Source of the DNA: Dyadobacter sp. UC 10 | Lineage (GTDB): Bacteria; Bacteroidota; Bacteroidia; Cytophagales; Spirosomataceae | Direction: 5' to 3' | Assembly: GCF_008369915.1 (NCBI RefSeq) | Contig: NZ_VSRN01000001.1 | Span: 5,514,501-5,578,500, forward strand | DNA length: 64,000 nucleotides | Part shown: positions 27,176 to 34,726 of the stretch, piece by piece | Numbering within the stretch: the stretch's first letter is position 1 | How the letters are laid out: every line of letters starts with the position of its first letter | Notes under the pieces: generated by a model | What the model was told of the DNA's origin: nothing | Databases searched by the model: none | What the model saw: only the letters and a program-made list of their open reading frames with translations | Position numbers and translations under genes: made by a program

Positions 27176-27406
27176 GACTTCTGGTCTTCGTTGCTATGAG
27201 CCAATTTAATCATAAGTCCCTGATAAATAATGTCTTTTTGTCGCTAATTTTAGATGAAAATAAATGTGTTAGCACACTGGAATACTTTTCAAGTAATTTC
27301 GTGAATTAAGAACAATTCCAACGCTTGTTGAAACCGATACGCGCGCAGGATCGAAAATATTAGCTAATATAGCGGCTCCAAATTCCTAAGGCCGTTTTCG
27401 ATCGTT

Positions 27407-29116
27407 ATGATAATCCAGAAGTACCTCGTTTCCCTTGTATTTACCGCGGGTTTTTTTAACAGCGCTTTCAGTCAGGTCGGTCCGGCGACGACCGTTTCCC
27501 CAACCGCCGGCAAAGAAATTTTTACTACTTATTGCGCTTCCTGTCATGCTTTGGAGGCGGAAGAAATAGGGCCGCGACTAGGCGGGGTAACCCGGATTTT
27601 CTCAGGCGACGAATTGGTTACCTTTATCAAAAACCCGAGTGCGGTTATTGATAGAGGTAACAAACGGGCCGCTGCGCTTGCACGCCGCTACAAAATGATC
27701 ATGCCGCCTTTTGATTTTTTGAAAGACGAGGAGATCAAATCCATCATTGCTTACCTGGACGCTGAAACAAAATCGCTCGACCTGAAACCGCTCGCGGTAA
27801 ATACGGAAGAAGCCGTAGCAAAGCCCGAACGGCTGGCCGCACCTGTTACTAAGTCAGGATTGAAGATCGAGCTGGAAGACTTTGTTACAATCCCTTTTTC
27901 GAGTGAGAAAATGCCTCGTACCCGTATTGCATTTACCCGCCCCGGCCCACAGGCCGACGGGTCGATATATGTGAGCGACCAGCGTGGGATCATTTACAAA
28001 CTGCAGAACAAACAGATAAATACGTTTCTCGACATTCGTCCGCTGGTAGCTGATTTTATCAACGAGCCCGGCCTGGGTACCGGGCTAGGCAGCTTCGCAT
28101 TTCACCCTGATTATTTACGTAATGGGTTGATTTACATTACCCATACCGAAACATTTAAAGGAAAGCCAGCCGACTACGAATTCAATGACACCATCAAAGT
28201 AGCAATGCAGTGGGTCGTTTCCGAATGGAAGATCAATGATGTAAAAAGTACGGTTTTCGAAGGTACGAGACGCGAATTGCTGCGTATCAATGTACCAGGC
28301 GCCGTTCACGGAATCCAGGAGATCGCTTTTCAGCCCGGGATAGACAAGAAACACCCGGATTACGGTTTACTGTATATCGGCATAGGCGACGGTTCTTCAA
28401 CGATCAGCGGTTACCCGGAACTCTGTCACACATTGAAATCGCCGCTGGGAACAATTTTAAGAATCGATCCGCTGGGGAGAAACAGCCGGAATAAACAGTA
28501 TGGAATTCCCAAAAGCAATCCATTTGTGACAAAAAAGGACCGAGATATCTACAAAGAGATTTACGCGTACGGTTTCCGTAACCCACACCGTATGACCTGG
28601 TATAATGGCAAGCTATTCTGCGCGGAAGTAAGTGAAGCCAACTTTGAGGAGATTAATGTGGTAGTGAAAGGGGGAGATTTCGGATGGAACATCCGCGAGG
28701 GGAATTACGGAATTTCCTTCAAAGACCTCAAAAATGTTTTTAAAATTGATAACCCTGATTCGCTTCAGTTTATCAAGCCATTTGCATTATACGATCATTA
28801 TGACGGCAATGCGATCAGCGGCGGGCATGTGTATGACGGGAATATCGCCGCGCTCAAAAACAAGTATATTTTCGGGGATATTACATCGGGCAAGCTCTTT
28901 TACATCAATATGGATAAAAAACTGAGTGATCCGGCGATATATGAACTGGGTATTTCAGTGGAAGGAAAAAATAAAAGTTTGGTGGAAATAACCGGATCGA
29001 AACGGGTGGATGTCAGGATAGAATATGATCGGCTAACGAAGGAAATGTACATTATGACGAAACCCGACGGGAAAATCCGACGGATCAAAAATGCATTTGT
29101 TGAGGCGACCAAGTAA
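27407..29116 (+). CDS. Cytochrome c-fused PQQ-type sugar dehydrogenase (GSDH fold)
   Basis: The 569-residue protein has a signal peptide, an N-terminal class I cytochrome c domain (C-A-S-C-H at 43-47, with M-I-M-P-P-F-D as the likely Met ligand region) and a six-bladed glucose/sorbosone dehydrogenase domain from about residue 150. Visible family marks include G-L-G-S-F-A-F-H-P-D-Y, G-I-G-D-G-S-S, G-F-R-N-P-H-R-M-T-W and F-G-D-I-T-S-G-K-L-F-Y. It would oxidise a sugar in the periplasm and pass electrons to its own haem. It lies 33 bp before galactonate dehydratase, so sugar oxidation followed by aldonate dehydration is an appealing but unproven pathway. Confidence 0.87.
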   Translation: MIIQKYLVSLVFTAGFFNSAFSQVGPATTVSPTAGKEIFTTYCASCHALEAEEIGPRLGGVTRIFSGDELVTFIKNPSAVIDRGNKRAAALARRYKMIMPPFDFLKDEEIKSIIAYLDAETKSLDLKPLAVNTEEAVAKPERLAAPVTKSGLKIELEDFVTIPFSSEKMPRTRIAFTRPGPQADGSIYVSDQRGIIYKLQNKQINTFLDIRPLVADFINEPGLGTGLGSFAFHPDYLRNGLIYITHTETFKGKPADYEFNDTIKVAMQWVVSEWKINDVKSTVFEGTRRELLRINVPGAVHGIQEIAFQPGIDKKHPDYGLLYIGIGDGSSTISGYPELCHTLKSPLGTILRIDPLGRNSRNKQYGIPKSNPFVTKKDRDIYKEIYAYGFRNPHRMTWYNGKLFCAEVSEANFEEINVVVKGGDFGWNIREGNYGISFKDLKNVFKIDNPDSLQFIKPFALYDHYDGNAISGGHVYDGNIAALKNKYIFGDITSGKLFYINMDKKLSDPAIYELGISVEGKNKSLVEITGSKRVDVRIEYDRLTKEMYIMTKPDGKIRRIKNAFVEATK

Positions 29117-29149
29117 GTCATTGTCTTTTATTTAATTAAAAATATCGAA

Positions 29150-30298
29150 ATGAAAATCAAGAGTTACGAGTTGTTTCAGGTGCCACCGAGGTGGTTATTT
29201 TTGAAGATTGAAACGGATGAAGGCATTGTGGGCTGGGGCGAACCAGTGATAGAAGGCAAGGCGGCGACGGTGAAAGCAGCTGTGATCGAGCTGATGGATA
29301 CGCTGATCGGAAAAGACCCGATGGACATTGAAGGGCATTGGAATACGATGTACCGGGGCGGGTTTTACCGCGGCGGCCCGATCCTGATGAGCGCGATCGC
29401 AGGGATTGACCAGGCACTTTGGGATATCAAGGGTAAATTTTTCAATGCGCCGGTGTACGAACTGCTGGGCGGAAAGTGCCGGGACAAGATCAAGGTGTAC
29501 TCGTGGATCGGTGGCGACAGGCCGGCTGATGTAGCGAGTGCAGCCAAACTGGCATTGGACAGCGGTTTCAAGGCGATTAAAATGAATGCGACCGATGAGA
29601 TGCAGTATATCGATTCGTACGAAAAAATAGACCTGGTGCTGCTCCGCGTGGCCTCAATCCGCGAGGCGGTAGGGTACGGGCTCGAAATTGGCGTAGATTT
29701 CCACGGAAGGCTGCACAAACCGATGGCGAAAGTGCTGGCCAAGGAGCTCGAACAGTTCCGCCCGATGTTTATAGAAGAGCCTGTGCTGCCGGAAAACAAC
29801 GAGGCGCTGCGAGAAATTGCGAACCACACCTGCATTCCGATCGCAACCGGCGAAAGGATGTTCAGTCGCTGGGATTTCAAGAACCTCCTGACCCAGGGCT
29901 ACGCCGACATTATCCAGCCCGACCTGTCGCACGCGGGTGGCATCACCGAATGCAAAAAGATACTTTCTATGGCCGAGGCTTTCGACGTCGCAGCCGCTCC
30001 GCATTGTCCGCTCGGGCCGATCGCGCTGGCCGCCTGTTTGCAGGTCGATGCTACCTGTCACAATGCATTTATTCAGGAGCAGAGTCTTGGCATTCACTAT
30101 AACCAGGGGAACGATCTGATGGATTATCTGTCAGACAAATCGGTGTTCAGTTACGAAACCGGCTTTGTTAATATTCCTTCCGGCCCTGGCCTGGGGATTC
30201 AGGTCGATGAGGATCAGGTCCGCAGAATGGCAGCCGTAGGTCACAACTGGAAAAATCCGCTCTGGCAGCACGAAGACGGCAGCGCGGCCGAGTGGTAA
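29150..30298 (+). CDS. dgoD: D-galactonate dehydratase
   Basis: The 382-residue enolase-superfamily enzyme removes water from galactonate to give 2-keto-3-deoxygalactonate. Motifs fit DgoD well: the N-terminal capping domain with [11 protein letters not shown], then [29 protein letters not shown] and A-P-H-C-P-L-G-P. These supply the magnesium ligands and acid/base residues. It follows the sugar dehydrogenase gene by 33 bp and probably shares its transcript. A hairpin-repeat cluster fills the gap to the next gene. Confidence 0.9.
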   Translation: MKIKSYELFQVPPRWLFLKIETDEGIVGWGEPVIEGKAATVKAAVIELMDTLIGKDPMDIEGHWNTMYRGGFYRGGPILMSAIAGIDQALWDIKGKFFNAPVYELLGGKCRDKIKVYSWIGGDRPADVASAAKLALDSGFKAIKMNATDEMQYIDSYEKIDLVLLRVASIREAVGYGLEIGVDFHGRLHKPMAKVLAKELEQFRPMFIEEPVLPENNEALREIANHTCIPIATGERMFSRWDFKNLLTQGYADIIQPDLSHAGGITECKKILSMAEAFDVAAAPHCPLGPIALAACLQVDATCHNAFIQEQSLGIHYNQGNDLMDYLSDKSVFSYETGFVNIPSGPGLGIQVDEDQVRRMAAVGHNWKNPLWQHEDGSAAEW

Positions 30299-30308
30299 GC
30301 AATTGCCA

Positions 30309-30559
30309 ATGCCGGTGACAACACCAACAATGGCGAAGCGGCTGCCTATGCCGGTATTGTCACCGGCGGACCTTCCGCCTATGCCGGTGTTGTCACCGGC
30401 ATAGGTTGCGACCGGGCGGCTGGCAAGTTGTTGGTGACAACACCAACAATGGCTTCCTATGCCGGTGTTGTCACCGGCAACCGTTGCGACCGGGCAACTG
30501 GCATGTTGTTGGTGACAACACCAACAATGGCGGCAGTGCCGGTGTTGTCACCGGCGGGC
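30309..30559. repeat. Cluster of hairpin repeats (GGTGACAACACC / GCCGGTGTTGTCACCGGC)
   Basis: Two related palindromic units alternate. One is GTTGGTG-ACAA-CACCAAC followed by AATGGC, seen near 30314 (as GCCGGTG...), 30430 and 30508. The other is GCCGGTG-TTGT-CACCGGC, seen at about 30346, 30385, 30459 and 30537 (one copy has ATT). Each folds into a 7-9 bp stem with a four-base loop, and the two loops are complementary. The same core forms the array at 51415-52190. It lies between two plus-strand genes and fills essentially all of the gap. Confidence 0.85.
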
Positions 30560-30593
30560 AGCACAGCAATTTTAACATTGGTTTATCAATTGA

Positions 30594-32171
30594 ATGAAAG
30601 AGATGAAGTTTAATGCACTTGTATTTGCACTGTTATCGCTTCTTTTTAGTATCAAATCGAATGCGCAGAAAGTGCCTCCTGGTCCGGTGATCACTTATCG
30701 CAACCCGGTTATTGCCGGCGATTTCGCCGATCCTTCTGTGATACGGGTCGGGGATACTTATTATGCAGCGGGCACGTCCTCAGAATGGGGACCTGCTTAT
30801 CCGATTTATACTTCTAAAAATCTGGTCGACTGGGAGTACGTGGGTCCGGTTTTTAACGAGCTGCCGAAGTGGACCATGGGCAGTTACTGGGCGCCTGAAC
30901 TGTTTTTTCGCAACGGTACTTTTTATGTCTATTACACCGCACGCAGAAAATCGGACAAAAAATCGTTTATCGGCGTAGCGAGTACAAAAGATCTGAAAAA
31001 GGGCTTCAAGGATCACGGCGTCATTATCGAGTGGACCAATGAAGCGATCGATGCGTTTATCGTGGAAGATAAGGACCAACTTTTTATAACCTGGAAAGCG
31101 TACGGGCTCGACAAGGACAGGGGAATCGAAATACTCGGCGCCGAACTTTCTGCTGACGGTCTGAAAATGACCGGCAAAGAGTTCACCATGATCAAAGCCG
31201 ATCCGGGAGGATGGGAAAATGGTGGGGCGGAAGGTCAGGCCATATTTAAACGTGGTAATTACTGGTATATGCTCTATTCCGGAAATGCCTGCTGCGGCGA
31301 AAATTGCGACTATCAGGTTGGTTTTGCAAGAGCAGAAAACCTGAAAGGCCCATGGACCAAGTACAGGGGTAATCCTGTACTTTTCGGGGATGATACTTGG
31401 AAGTGCCCGGGACATGGTACGGTGGTCGTAACTGCTGATAAGCGTTATTTCTATCTGCACCATGCCTATAGTGGTATGGGCTTTACATTCACAGGCAGGC
31501 AAGGAGTTTTGAGTGAACTGATCTGGGACGAAACCTCGAAATGGCCGTCTTTCCGGTATGGAAAAACAACCCCGGCGCAAGCAGAGGCACCATCAGGTGC
31601 CACAATGCTCACTAATCCAAGCTTTTCACTTGATTATGACCGGGACACTTTGCAGGCTCCCTGGGTTTACGATGTTCATTTCCCCAGGCCGGTGTATGCC
31701 ATAGATCGGGGCGCGCTTCGTATTGAAAACAGTGCCACGCATGCAGCCGGCAATTTTTTGGGTTTGGTGTTGAAAAACGGGAATTATACTTTTTCAGCGG
31801 AGATGCGGCTGAATGAGCTGATGCAGAATATTGTACTTTACGGCGATTCTGAAAATGCTGTCGGACTGGGCGTGCAGGAGGAACTGGTGGAGCTGTGGCA
31901 GATCAGGGACGGAAAACGAGAAGTGATCAGATCGCAGCAGATACCTGATCGGTATAAGAATATGAATCTGAAAGTAAGGAGTCAATTTGGCCGGTTTTAT
32001 GAATTCAGCTGGGAAATAAAGGGGCAAAAAGTCGATTCGCTTACCAATACTGTCAAAGTAGAGGTGCCGTGGCTGCCGCGCTGGGACCGTGCGCCGCGCG
32101 TGGGCGTGAACGTGTCTGGTAATGGCAACGGAAAAAGCGAAATCAATGCGATCAGGATGAAATATGATTGA
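30594..32171 (+). CDS. Glycoside hydrolase family 43-type protein
   Basis: The 525-residue product (an ATG at 30603 is an alternative start) has a signal peptide ending near S-N-A-Q and a five-bladed beta-propeller: Y-R-N-P-V-I-A-G-D-F-A-D-P-S-V carries the likely catalytic base, W-A-P-E-L-F-F follows, an acidic residue sits in W-E-N-G-G-A-E-G-Q, and C-P-G-H-G-T is typical of the family. Residues about 345-525 form a further beta-sandwich domain. GH43 enzymes mostly remove arabinose, xylose or galactose residues from plant polysaccharides. The exact activity cannot be told. Confidence 0.87.
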   Translation: MKEMKFNALVFALLSLLFSIKSNAQKVPPGPVITYRNPVIAGDFADPSVIRVGDTYYAAGTSSEWGPAYPIYTSKNLVDWEYVGPVFNELPKWTMGSYWAPELFFRNGTFYVYYTARRKSDKKSFIGVASTKDLKKGFKDHGVIIEWTNEAIDAFIVEDKDQLFITWKAYGLDKDRGIEILGAELSADGLKMTGKEFTMIKADPGGWENGGAEGQAIFKRGNYWYMLYSGNACCGENCDYQVGFARAENLKGPWTKYRGNPVLFGDDTWKCPGHGTVVVTADKRYFYLHHAYSGMGFTFTGRQGVLSELIWDETSKWPSFRYGKTTPAQAEAPSGATMLTNPSFSLDYDRDTLQAPWVYDVHFPRPVYAIDRGALRIENSATHAAGNFLGLVLKNGNYTFSAEMRLNELMQNIVLYGDSENAVGLGVQEELVELWQIRDGKREVIRSQQIPDRYKNMNLKVRSQFGRFYEFSWEIKGQKVDSLTNTVKVEVPWLPRWDRAPRVGVNVSGNGNGKSEINAIRMKYD

Positions 32172-32194
32172 TTCGGGTATGCACCGGACCAGGA

Positions 32195-32515
32195 CTAGTT
32201 CGCATCGTTGAGGGTGTGCCGGAGCTGCCAGCTCGATTTAAGGTCATGTATTTCATTCTGTTGCGCCGATTTGATCGAAGCCAGTTTTGCTTCAATCCTT
32301 TCATTGAGGGTTCGCATTTCCCTGATGTGCCTCATTTGAATAAAAATGCGTTTCAAAAATCCCGGTCCGTTATCGCCGGTGTTGATCTGTTCTTTATGAA
32401 GGAGTTTTAACGCTTTTCTTTGTTCCTGGAAGTTCGCTGACTGTCTGGTGATTTCCTGTGAATGCTCCCTCAAAAGACATATATATTCCTGACGATAGTA
32501 AGGATTCTGATGCAT
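32195..32515 (-). CDS. Hypothetical helical protein
   Basis: The 106-residue product is charged and helical, with likely coiled-coil stretches (E-H-S-Q-E-I-T-R-Q and E-M-R-T-L-N-E-R-I-E-A-K-L). It has no signal peptide or membrane segment. It converges with the GH43 gene (23 bp apart) and has no close neighbour upstream. I do not recognise the family. Codon use is like its neighbours, so it is probably real. Confidence 0.5.
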   Translation of the reverse strand: MHQNPYYRQEYICLLREHSQEITRQSANFQEQRKALKLLHKEQINTGDNGPGFLKRIFIQMRHIREMRTLNERIEAKLASIKSAQQNEIHDLKSSWQLRHTLNDAN

Positions 32516-32650
32516 ATTTCAAATCAGGTTAGGTAGTAATGGCCTGAAATTCGAAATATTTTGTGTCCGAAAGTAAACCAGGGACAACTAGTTTAGAGAA
32601 AACTTATTTAACGGTTTTTTGAGGGTGTAATTTGAGTTAAAAAATAGCTA

Positions 32651-32812
32651 ATGCCTTACGATGAAAAATTGAATGACCGGGTCAGGGAAATATTGGCCGA
32701 TTTGCCCGATGTAATTGAATAGTACATGTTCGGGGGGCGTCTGTTTCATGGTAAATGGCAAAATGTGCATCGGGGTGATGGGAGCGTGTGTGCTGACCGC
32801 TATTATTTTGCC
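32651..32812 (+). pseudogene. Decayed tfoX-like gene (TfoX N-terminal domain)
   Basis: From the ATG at 32651 the frame reads M-P-Y-D-E-K-L-N-D-R-V-R-E-I-L-A-D-L-P-D-V and then a TAG at 32720, followed in frame by M-F-G-G. After a frameshift the next frame gives M-V-N-G-K-M-C-I-G-V-M (from about 32748). These are consecutive conserved pieces of the TfoX N-terminal domain. The remaining half of the domain is missing, and the convergent gene ends at 32803. An internal stop plus a frameshift plus truncation make this a pseudogene. Confidence 0.75.
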
Positions 32813-33273
32813 ATCTTATCCAGGATCGACCGCACTTTGTTATAATACGGCTCTGCCAGTTTACTCGGCTTGATATCCCAGCCCCGGTCGTAATTGACAA
32901 TACAGGAATCAATGAAGCTATTGGTGCTTTCGCGGATGGTAGGGTCGAGAATGGACAGTTTGGAAATGCGTCCCTTTTCTATTCCTGACCGGGAAGGTTC
33001 TTTCAGGATGAGTGCCGAAAATTCGTAGCGGTCTACGACCCCGGATATCCAGAATGCGCCCCGGTTGAGCGGATCGCCCGTTTTTTCGGTAATTTCAGCG
33101 TGGATTTCTTTTTCCGCAGGAATGCCCACGTCTGTCTTTTGCTTTTTGAGATATTCGTCGATCGCCCTGGTCACATGTTCGATCGGATCGGAGCCGTCGA
33201 AGGCGCTCAGGTCGCCCAGTTTCCTGATTTGCTGATCATTTAATCGAATACTTTTACGCAACACTTTCCGCAT
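32803..33273 (-). CDS. Hypothetical protein with ribbon-helix-helix-like N-terminus
   Basis: The 156-residue product begins with a short segment resembling a ribbon-helix-helix strand and helix (K-S-I-R-L-N-D-Q-Q-I-R-K-L, then I-E-H-V-T-R-A-I-D-E-Y-L-K-K). The rest is of mixed structure with N-R-G-A-F-W-I-S-G-V-V-D-R-Y-E-F and a C-terminal helix. There is no signal peptide. I do not recognise the family. Its 3' end overlaps the remains of the tfoX pseudogene. Confidence 0.55.
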   Translation of the reverse strand: MRKVLRKSIRLNDQQIRKLGDLSAFDGSDPIEHVTRAIDEYLKKQKTDVGIPAEKEIHAEITEKTGDPLNRGAFWISGVVDRYEFSALILKEPSRSGIEKGRISKLSILDPTIRESTNSFIDSCIVNYDRGWDIKPSKLAEPYYNKVRSILDKMAK

Positions 33274-33601
33274 GTCTGGCTAATTTCTTGGCTTGATATC
33301 AAAAATACGCAGCTTCGCAGAGGTTATTTCAGCCGGCTACCGATTTGCGTGCAGAAGTATAAAATTTGTATTTATTCTTAGTATAGATTGAAGGAAAAGC
33401 GCCAGGTTCCCGCTTTGATTTTCCTCGTTTGTTACGTCCTTATTTAGAATGTTAATAAAAAAACAATAGGTGAAGTCTATACGGTGTCGCCAAAAAATCC
33501 GTTATTTACTATGAAAGGCTTCCTGTGCAGATTAGGCTTATAACTTCTCTCTCCAATGGTCATTCGACCAGTTAGTTCTAACCCTCATCTGAATCAATTC
33601 A
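33274..33601. other. Intergenic region before the desaturase gene
   Basis: This AT-rich gap of 328 bp separates divergent genes. I see only a short inverted repeat TGGTC (33557-33561) / GACCA (33566-33570) about 30 bp before the desaturase start. No ORF, RNA gene or clear promoter pair was found. Confidence 0.5.
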
Positions 33602-34711
33602 ATGCAGCCCAAAGAAAGAATCAAATTCACCCCAAAGGTCAAAAGCCAGTTTTTCCCTACTTTAAAAAGCAGGATTGAAGATTATTTTGTGGCCAACGAA
33701 ATTTCCCGCCACGCCAACGGGACGATGGTGGTAAAAACAATTGCTTTACTCGCACTTTACATTCTTCCGTTCGCAGCGCTGATGCTGTTCACTCCGCCGT
33801 TTTGGGTCAGCCTCTTCTTCTGGTTCTTCATGGGCCTGGGTATTTCCGGGATCGGGATGAGTATCATGCACGACGCGAATCATGGGGCTTATTCAATGAG
33901 ACCCTGGGTGAACAAATGGCTGGGCTATACGATCTACCTCGCCGGCGCCGGAGTTACCAACTGGAAATTACAGCATAATGTGCTTCACCATACGTATACC
34001 AACATTGCTTCACTCGATGAAGATATCCGTGACCGGGGTGTTGTGAAACTTTCGCCGCATGCCACAACCGGAGCCTTGCACCGGTTCCAGTGGTTTTATG
34101 CATTCGGTTTTTACGGAATACTGACTTTATACTGGGTCACTTTCAAGGATTTTATACAGTATTATGAATTTATCAAGTCCGGGGTCAACCGCCAGAGCAA
34201 AAAGGAAAACAACAGCCTGTTGATGGGATTGATCGCAATGAAACTGGCATATTTCATGGTATTGTTCGGCTTACCGATTTTTGTGGCCGGGATTCCTTTT
34301 TTACATGTGCTCGCAGGTTTTTGCGTGATGCATATTACTTCCGGACTCGTACTGACAGTCGTGTTTCAGCTGGCGCATTCGGTGGAAGGTACTAATTATC
34401 CGGTGGCTAATAGTCAGGGAAACATTGAAAAGGACTGGGCGGTCCATCAGCTGGAAACGACGGTCAATTTTGCTCCTCGGAACCGTATTTTGACCTGGTT
34501 TTTGGGGGGATTGAATTTTCAGATCGAGCATCATCTGTTCCCCAAGATCTGTCACGTTCACTATCCTAAAATTGCGGTTATCGTGAAGCAGACGGCCGAA
34601 GAGTTCGATCTGCCTTACCTGGAAAATGAATCATTTACCGCTGCTTTAAAATCACATATTTCCAGCCTCCGCCGGTTCGGTATGCCATCTATTAACGAGG
34701 CGATCGGTTAA
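33602..34711 (+). CDS. Membrane fatty-acid desaturase (acyl-CoA/acyl-lipid type)
   Basis: The 369-residue membrane protein has the three histidine boxes of di-iron desaturases: H-D-A-N-H, H-N-V-L-H-H and Q-I-E-H-H. The Q replacing the first H of the last box is typical of front-end and linoleoyl-CoA-type desaturases. Four hydrophobic segments flank the boxes (about 50-100 and 180-260). It introduces a double bond into fatty acyl chains, probably for membrane fluidity. It converges with the vWA gene with 15 bp between stop codons. Confidence 0.93.
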   Translation: MQPKERIKFTPKVKSQFFPTLKSRIEDYFVANEISRHANGTMVVKTIALLALYILPFAALMLFTPPFWVSLFFWFFMGLGISGIGMSIMHDANHGAYSMRPWVNKWLGYTIYLAGAGVTNWKLQHNVLHHTYTNIASLDEDIRDRGVVKLSPHATTGALHRFQWFYAFGFYGILTLYWVTFKDFIQYYEFIKSGVNRQSKKENNSLLMGLIAMKLAYFMVLFGLPIFVAGIPFLHVLAGFCVMHITSGLVLTVVFQLAHSVEGTNYPVANSQGNIEKDWAVHQLETTVNFAPRNRILTWFLGGLNFQIEHHLFPKICHVHYPKIAVIVKQTAEEFDLPYLENESFTAALKSHISSLRRFGMPSINEAIG

Positions 34712-34726
34712 TTTTTCTGGCTAATA

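Noticed and set aside
30406-30613. Two frames of about 60 residues within the second repeat cluster
   Set aside because: They are translations of the hairpin repeats, overlap each other, and have no supporting signals.
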